In this document: one piece after another, positions 5,834 through 9,048 of the stretch
Layout of the letters: each line of letters opens with the position of its first letter
How positions within the stretch are numbered: the stretch's first letter is position 1
NCBI GenBank assembly: GCA_038825775.1
Contig: JAWBOW010000036.1
Location: 1 to 9,048 of the forward strand
Length of the DNA stretch: 9,048 bases
Source: JAWBOW01 sp038825775
GTDB taxonomy: Archaea > Nanobdellota > Nanobdellia > Woesearchaeales > WAPY01
Direction: 5' to 3'
Translations under genes and position numbers: made by a program
The notes under the pieces: model-generated
Seen by the model: the letters and a program-made list of their open reading frames with translations, nothing else
Told to the model about the DNA's origin: nothing
The model's database searches: none

Positions 5834-6691
5834 TTAAATTTCTTCTTTATTTTCTTCTTCTGTTTCTGAAAAATAGTTTTGTTCTTTGTCCTCCTCAAAA
5901 TTTCTTACTTCATCCTTTGTTTCTTCCTTATTTTCTTCTTTCTTCTCTTCAATATTTGAAAAACTAACTTCCTCTTCCTTATCTACACTCATTTTATCTA
6001 TTTTTTCTTTATCATTTCTTAATTCATTTTCATTTTTGTTTTCTTCTGTTTCTTTAACTTCTCGCTCTTTACTATTTTCTAATTTATCTTTATCTTTCCC
6101 TTCTTCTATTTCAATTCTTTTTTTATCTTCTTTCTCTCCATAAAACTCTACTTCTGGTTTTTTCTTCTTTGGTTGCATCTTGTCAAGTATTTTGCTTAAG
6201 TCTGTTGTTTCGTCTATCTCAAAATAATCATAAAACTTTTTTGTGAGCTTTAAAAGTGCTGTTTTACCGTGTTTTTCCTTTGTTATAAATCCTTGGTTTG
6301 CAAGTTCATTTATATGATCATAAGCCTTATTTGTCCTGATCTTTATTATGTCTGATTGCAAAACAGGAGCTTTCCAAGCAATCACTGCAAGCGTTTCTAA
6401 AAGGCTTTTTGTTAATTCTGTGTGAGGCACGATCTTCCTAACCTTTCCAATGTATTTTTCTCTTACAGTTAATTTCCAAGCATTGTTGTATTCCATTAAA
6501 GTTAGAGAGGTTCCAGTTTCATATCTCTTTTTTAAGTATTCAAGAGCCCTTAAAACTTCTTCTGAACTAATCTTACATATTTTTGAGATTTCCTCTACTG
6601 TCATTGGTTTTCCAGAAGCGAATAAAACTGCTTCAACACTGTTCACATTATTTTCAAATTCTTCCTCCTCTTTTTTTTCTTCAGGTTTCAT
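5834..6691 (-). CDS. scpB: ScpB, segregation and condensation protein B, with long charged tail
   Basis: ScpB (285 aa) dimerises and binds the kleisin ScpA to form, with SMC, the complex that compacts and separates chromosomes. Two winged-helix domains are seen. The first is about 17-90, beginning NSVEAVLFASGKPMTVEEIS. The second is about 92-155 and contains the family signature LLETLAVIAWKAPVLQSDI (98-115), then a helix reading NKAYDHINELANQGFI. ScpB usually stops near 180-200 residues; here residues 175-285 are a low-complexity Glu/Lys/Asn tail predicted to be disordered, with KKKK at 175-178 just after the fold. A short acidic stretch also precedes the first domain. No Shine-Dalgarno is present before ATG 6691, and upstream lies an A/T-only spacer with no clear TATA box. 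scpA and smc are not in the window. Confidence 0.9.
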   Translation of the reverse strand: MKPEEKKEEEEFENNVNSVEAVLFASGKPMTVEEISKICKISSEEVLRALEYLKKRYETGTSLTLMEYNNAWKLTVREKYIGKVRKIVPHTELTKSLLETLAVIAWKAPVLQSDIIKIRTNKAYDHINELANQGFITKEKHGKTALLKLTKKFYDYFEIDETTDLSKILDKMQPKKKKPEVEFYGEKEDKKRIEIEEGKDKDKLENSKEREVKETEENKNENELRNDKEKIDKMSVDKEEEVSFSNIEEKKEENKEETKDEVRNFEEDKEQNYFSETEEENKEEI

Positions 6692-6742
6692 TTTTAAAAT
6701 TTTTAACTAAATTACACTAGTTATTCTTTTAATAATAATTCA

Positions 6743-6768
6743 TTTTTTAAAATTTTTTAAAATTTTTT
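6743..6768. repeat. 10-bp-phased A/T tracts (T6A4 repeated)
   Basis: The + strand reads T6 A4 T6 A4 T6, an exact 10-bp period over 26 bp. It sits in the 111-nt spacer between the winged-helix gene and scpB. Phased A-tracts of about one helical turn can bend DNA or exclude nucleoid proteins. It may equally be drift in an AT-rich spacer. The rest of the spacer (6692-6742 and 6769-6802) shows no convincing TATA box, hairpin or small ORF. Confidence 0.6.
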
Positions 6769-6802
6769 GTAGATTAAAAATAATTTACCAAAGCATTTGA
6801 AC

Positions 6803-7420
6803 TTATTTTTCTTCCTTTTTTGAATCTTCTTTTTCAGATTTTAAATTAGGAAGAGAGTATTTTGATTTTTCCTTTTTAATATATTCCTCCTCAACCCACA
6901 TGTTTAGTAATGGCTCTAATTGTTCCTTTGGAATTCCTACTCTTTTTGATAGGGTTTCTATTTCTAATGGTTCTTTTGCCTCTCTTAAAGTAATCATTAC
7001 ATTGTTTCTTAAAAGTTTAAGCATATTTTCTTCAAGTATCTTTTTTTGAGCTGTTAATTCTTTAAAGCTCATATCAAGAGTGTGTAGTTTTGCAAGTAAG
7101 TCGTTAAAAAAGTTTGTGAGTGATATTGCGTTTGAACTTAAGTTTGGCGGTTCTAATATCTCTATTGATGCCGGCATATAATCAATACAAAAATTCATGA
7201 GAGCACTTAAATCCTTAAAGCTTATTTCTAACTCACAAAATGTTGAAAAGAATTTTCCCTTATCTGTCGGTTCAAAAAACTCTTTTTTTAAAACAGAAAG
7301 TTCTTTTTTTAATTCCAAACTTTCAACTATTTTATGCATTGTTTCTTCTAAATACTTTTTTGGAGTTCCAATCAATTCTATTATTGCTCTTGCAACTATT
7401 GGATTTTCAAATTCTTTCAT
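6803..7420 (-). CDS. uncharacterised archaeal protein with C-terminal winged helix
   Basis: Started at ATG 7418-7420 this is 205 codons plus stop (204-205 aa). The frame is open further, but a TATA box at -26 and the loss of sensible sequence upstream fix this start. Residues 1-95 form a mixed alpha/beta region (ENPIVARAIIELIGTPKKY, then STFCELEISFKDLSALMNF) and include the distinctive IDYMPASIEILEPPNL. Residues 96-135 look helical, possibly coiled coil (FFNDLLAKLHTLDMSFKEL). Residues about 137-190 resemble a winged helix (LLRNNVMITLREAKEPLEIETLSKRVG, then MWVEEEYIKK). A Lys/Glu tail closes the protein. I recall similar proteins in DPANN genomes, annotated as hypothetical, but cannot verify this. 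It lies 111 nt upstream of scpB, so a DNA-related role is plausible but unproven. It is not ScpA: the ScpA N-terminal signature is absent. Confidence 0.8.
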   Translation of the reverse strand: MKEFENPIVARAIIELIGTPKKYLEETMHKIVESLELKKELSVLKKEFFEPTDKGKFFSTFCELEISFKDLSALMNFCIDYMPASIEILEPPNLSSNAISLTNFFNDLLAKLHTLDMSFKELTAQKKILEENMLKLLRNNVMITLREAKEPLEIETLSKRVGIPKEQLEPLLNMWVEEEYIKKEKSKYSLPNLKSEKEDSKKEEK

Positions 7421-7441
7421 AATTTTTAAGAAAGAGTATTG

Positions 7442-7460
7442 TTTTATAAATCTTTTTCTT
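7442..7460 (-). promoter_or_regulatory. BRE/TATA promoter of the winged-helix gene
   Basis: The - strand reads AAGAAAAAGA directly followed by TTTATAAAA (7442-7450), a textbook archaeal BRE plus TATA box. Its centre is 26 nt before ATG 7420, so transcription should start at or next to the ATG and the message would be leaderless. It lies in the 53-nt gap after the upstream gene's stop codon and may drive the whole scpB-gyrA block. Confidence 0.7.
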
Positions 7461-7473
7461 TTTTTATTATTTT

Positions 7474-8400
7474 TTATCTCCTTATTATTAATATTATATT
7501 TAGCATTACTGATAAAAATAGGAAGGTATAAAGCGCAATAAGTTTTCCATAATCTGGAAAAGCACACTCCTTTTCTTTATAATAATTTAAATAATTTAAA
7601 GATTTGTTATTATTTTCTGTTTCAACTGTTTTTTTGTATTCGAAATTAGTTGTTTTTATTTTTGAATTATTAACTTCAATATTTTTATAATCATCATTTT
7701 TTATTTTATACTCGCTTAAAATTAAGCCCAAATTTATTTCTTTCTCAAAAATAATTATGTCTTGTTCTAAAATACTTATTCTTAATAGTTCTGCTCTTTG
7801 AACTTTGTTTTTCAATAATATTAACTTTTCACAATTTCCTTCTAAAAGAACTTTATTTTCTGTCTTTTGAACTAATTTTACATCATCAAGCAATTCCCCA
7901 ATTATTGTTATTTCTTTATCTTCATAGTTTTTGTTAATTATTTTTATGGTTGTTTCAATATAGTCGCCATTCTTAACTATTTCAAAGATATCTGCAATGA
8001 TTGCTGATTTTTTAATTTCTTCCCTAACAGAAGAATCAAGACCTTCTAAATATAAAGAACAATTTTCGGATTTTATATCAGAATAATTAAAACTTGAATT
8101 TAGAATGTAACAACCGTCCTTTCTAACATAAAATGTTGAGATTAGTTTTTTTGAGCTTTTTAAATTGTCAAAGCATTCGATGTATGATTTAACAGCATAC
8201 TTCTTTGTGTTTTTCCTGCAAACAAGAACCTCAAAATAAACACTCTCTTCTTGAAAAATCATTTTTTTAACACTTATCGTGCTTTTTTCAGAATCAAGAA
8301 TGAAATTTTCATTCTCTATGTTCTCTGCTATTGACTTTAATAAAGAATTTAATGTTATAAAAACAAGAACAAGTCCAAAAAGTATTTTTTTATTCTGCAT
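7474..8400 (-). CDS. secreted, C-terminally membrane-anchored surface protein, unknown function
   Basis: A 308-aa protein with an N-terminal signal peptide (K4-K5, hydrophobic core 6-20, likely cleavage after SIA at 25) and a C-terminal transmembrane segment (about 286-305) ending in two Arg. This implies an extracellular domain held by one helix. The ectodomain has alternating polar/hydrophobic beta-strand-like sequence (for example DYIETTIKIINKNYEDKEI, 146-164), suggestive of an Ig-like or CARDB-type fold, though I cannot assign a family. It has six cysteines (61, 76, 97, 114, 190, 279) that could form disulfides, and five N-glycosylation sequons (N101, N105, N113, N244, N265). Residues 230-270 are Asn/Lys-rich and probably a stalk. 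ATG 8398-8400 has no Shine-Dalgarno. It lies 62 nt after amrS; a functional link is not evident. Confidence 0.8.
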   Translation of the reverse strand: MQNKKILFGLVLVFITLNSLLKSIAENIENENFILDSEKSTISVKKMIFQEESVYFEVLVCRKNTKKYAVKSYIECFDNLKSSKKLISTFYVRKDGCYILNSSFNYSDIKSENCSLYLEGLDSSVREEIKKSAIIADIFEIVKNGDYIETTIKIINKNYEDKEITIIGELLDDVKLVQKTENKVLLEGNCEKLILLKNKVQRAELLRISILEQDIIIFEKEINLGLILSEYKIKNDDYKNIEVNNSKIKTTNFEYKKTVETENNNKSLNYLNYYKEKECAFPDYGKLIALYTFLFLSVMLNIILIIRR

Positions 8401-8440
8401 GATTTTTTACAAAAATATTTGTTTTAAAAGAATTATTGAT

Positions 8441-8456
8441 CTTTTATAGAAAATCT
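8441..8456 (-). promoter_or_regulatory. TATA-box candidate for the surface protein gene
   Basis: The - strand carries TATAAAAG (8441-8448) after AGATTTTC. It would start transcription near 8418, giving a leader of about 18 nt. An alternative TTTTAAAA at 8422-8429 is centred 26 nt before the ATG and would make a leaderless message. The sequence alone does not decide between them. Confidence 0.35.
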
Positions 8457-8462
8457 TTCGAA

Positions 8463-9048
8463 TTATTCCCAAATACCAGGTATTTTTTGCTCGCAGAACT
8501 TGCACTTTCCATTTACTATGTTGTTTTGTAAAATATCAAAGCCCTCTCTTTCAACAAGTAATCTCTTACAATTAGGACACCGAGTGTTGCTCTTATCGTG
8601 TAAATAAATATTACCTACATAAACAAAATCTATTTTTTTTGTTGCGATTTCATAAGCTTTTAACAAGGTTTTTGGAGGGGTAACATCCTTATCAATCATT
8701 TTATACATTGGAAAGAACCTTGAAAAGTGTAAAACAGCTTTTTTCTTAAAAGTTTTAGCAATCCAAGAAACCATTTCTTCAATTTCTGAAGAATTATCAT
8801 TCAACTCGGGTATTAAAAGATTAGTTATCTCTGTCCAAACATTCTCCTCATTAAGAATTTCTAATGTTTTTAAAACATTTTTTAAAGAACCACTAGTTAT
8901 TCTCTTATATTTTTCTTCATTAAAAAATTTCAAATCAACATTAATAGCGTCTAAATAAGGAATTATTTTTTTTAAAGGCTCCTCATTAATATAGCCATTG
9001 CTTACAAAAACATTCTTCAAGCCATTCTTCTTAGCTATTCTCATAGTA
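8463..9048 (-). CDS. amrS: AmmeMemoRadiSam system radical SAM enzyme AmrS, C-terminal part (5' end off window)
   Basis: The frame stays open through the right edge. The internal ATG at 9044 is not the start: the codon before it is Thr and the context (T-MRIAKKNGLKNVFVSNGY) matches the middle of the enzyme. About 195 residues are present; the family is usually near 330-340, so the iron-sulfur CxxxCxxC site lies outside. Numbering from that Met, seen features are VSNGY (14-18), INVDLKFF (34-41), TEITNLLIPELND (71-83), LHFSRFFPMYKM (105-116), VYVGNI (141-146) and a C-terminal zinc-ribbon-like site with C156, C159, C181 and C184, ending IPGIWE. This order and ending are typical of AmrS, a radical SAM protein that co-occurs with AMMECR1- and Memo-family proteins. 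The substrate is not established to my knowledge. Pyruvate formate-lyase activase annotations for this family are misleading. Confidence 0.9.
   Translation of the reverse strand, partial: TMRIAKKNGLKNVFVSNGYINEEPLKKIIPYLDAINVDLKFFNEEKYKRITSGSLKNVLKTLEILNEENVWTEITNLLIPELNDNSSEIEEMVSWIAKTFKKKAVLHFSRFFPMYKMIDKDVTPPKTLLKAYEIATKKIDFVYVGNIYLHDKSNTRCPNCKRLLVEREGFDILQNNIVNGKCKFCEQKIPGIWE

Noticed and set aside
5886..6143. + strand open frame, Ser/Leu/Phe-rich
   Set aside because: It is the antisense of scpB's Glu/Lys tail; GAA/AAA codons read as TTC/TTT produce it.
6803..7420. Identification as ScpA because it precedes scpB
   Set aside because: The kleisin N-terminal signature (F.GPLDLLL) is absent and the domain order differs.
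7421..7567. N-terminal extension of the winged-helix protein to an upstream start at 7567
   Set aside because: It overlaps the end of the 308-aa gene by 94 nt, has unconserved-looking sequence and contains the BRE/TATA promoter that points to ATG 7420.
1..9048. CRISPR array, insertion sequence or attachment site
   Set aside because: No regularly spaced repeats, transposase or integrase motifs, or long terminal inverted repeats were found by eye.

Overview
The window comes from a low-GC (AT-rich throughout) genome and reads best as an archaeon, probably of the DPANN type (Woesearchaeota, Pacearchaeota or Nanoarchaeota-like). The support is an archaeal/eukaryotic-type prolyl-tRNA synthetase with a C-terminal zinc site, an AmmeMemoRadiSam radical SAM enzyme, a 204-residue winged-helix protein of archaeal type, BRE/TATA-like boxes centred 26-27 nt before probable leaderless starts, and several tiny membrane proteins. 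Three genes belong to families better known from bacteria: a RelA/SpoT-type C-terminus, GyrA and ScpB. The lineage call is inference; no rRNA is present.

Layout. A + strand gene enters from the left (1-435) and ends with the zinc-finger/ACT tail of a RelA/SpoT-like protein. Everything from 493 to the right edge is on the - strand, so the two blocks converge at about 436-492, which carries an A8 run and a T7 run suitable as poly-U terminators for each direction. In transcription order (right to left) the - strand block is: amrS, missing its 5' end (8463-9048); a secreted, C-terminally anchored protein of 308 aa (7474-8400); a conserved-looking 204-aa protein with a C-terminal winged helix behind a clear BRE/TATA promoter (6803-7420); scpB with a long charged tail (5834-6691); a small zinc ribbon protein (5608-5769, perhaps longer); gyrA (3154-5589); a two-helix membrane protein with an ITGMAV motif (2761-3033); proS (1237-2730); and two small membrane proteins (825-1139 and 493-774).

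How the genes relate. The stretch 7420-3154 groups a winged-helix protein, the SMC-partner ScpB, a zinc ribbon and the gyrase A subunit, so it could be a chromosome-organisation cluster; scpA, smc and gyrB are not in the window. The zinc ribbon gene is 18 nt upstream of gyrA, and gyrA has a good Shine-Dalgarno. proS starts 30 nt after the ITGMAV gene and also has a Shine-Dalgarno. Other genes look leaderless, so both initiation modes appear to be used.

No mobile element, CRISPR array, rRNA or tRNA was seen, and no gene-free stretch exceeds about 112 bases. The window is mostly housekeeping. The least explained parts are the 204-aa protein, the overlapping zinc ribbon ORF, the altered active-site motifs of ProRS, and the small membrane proteins.
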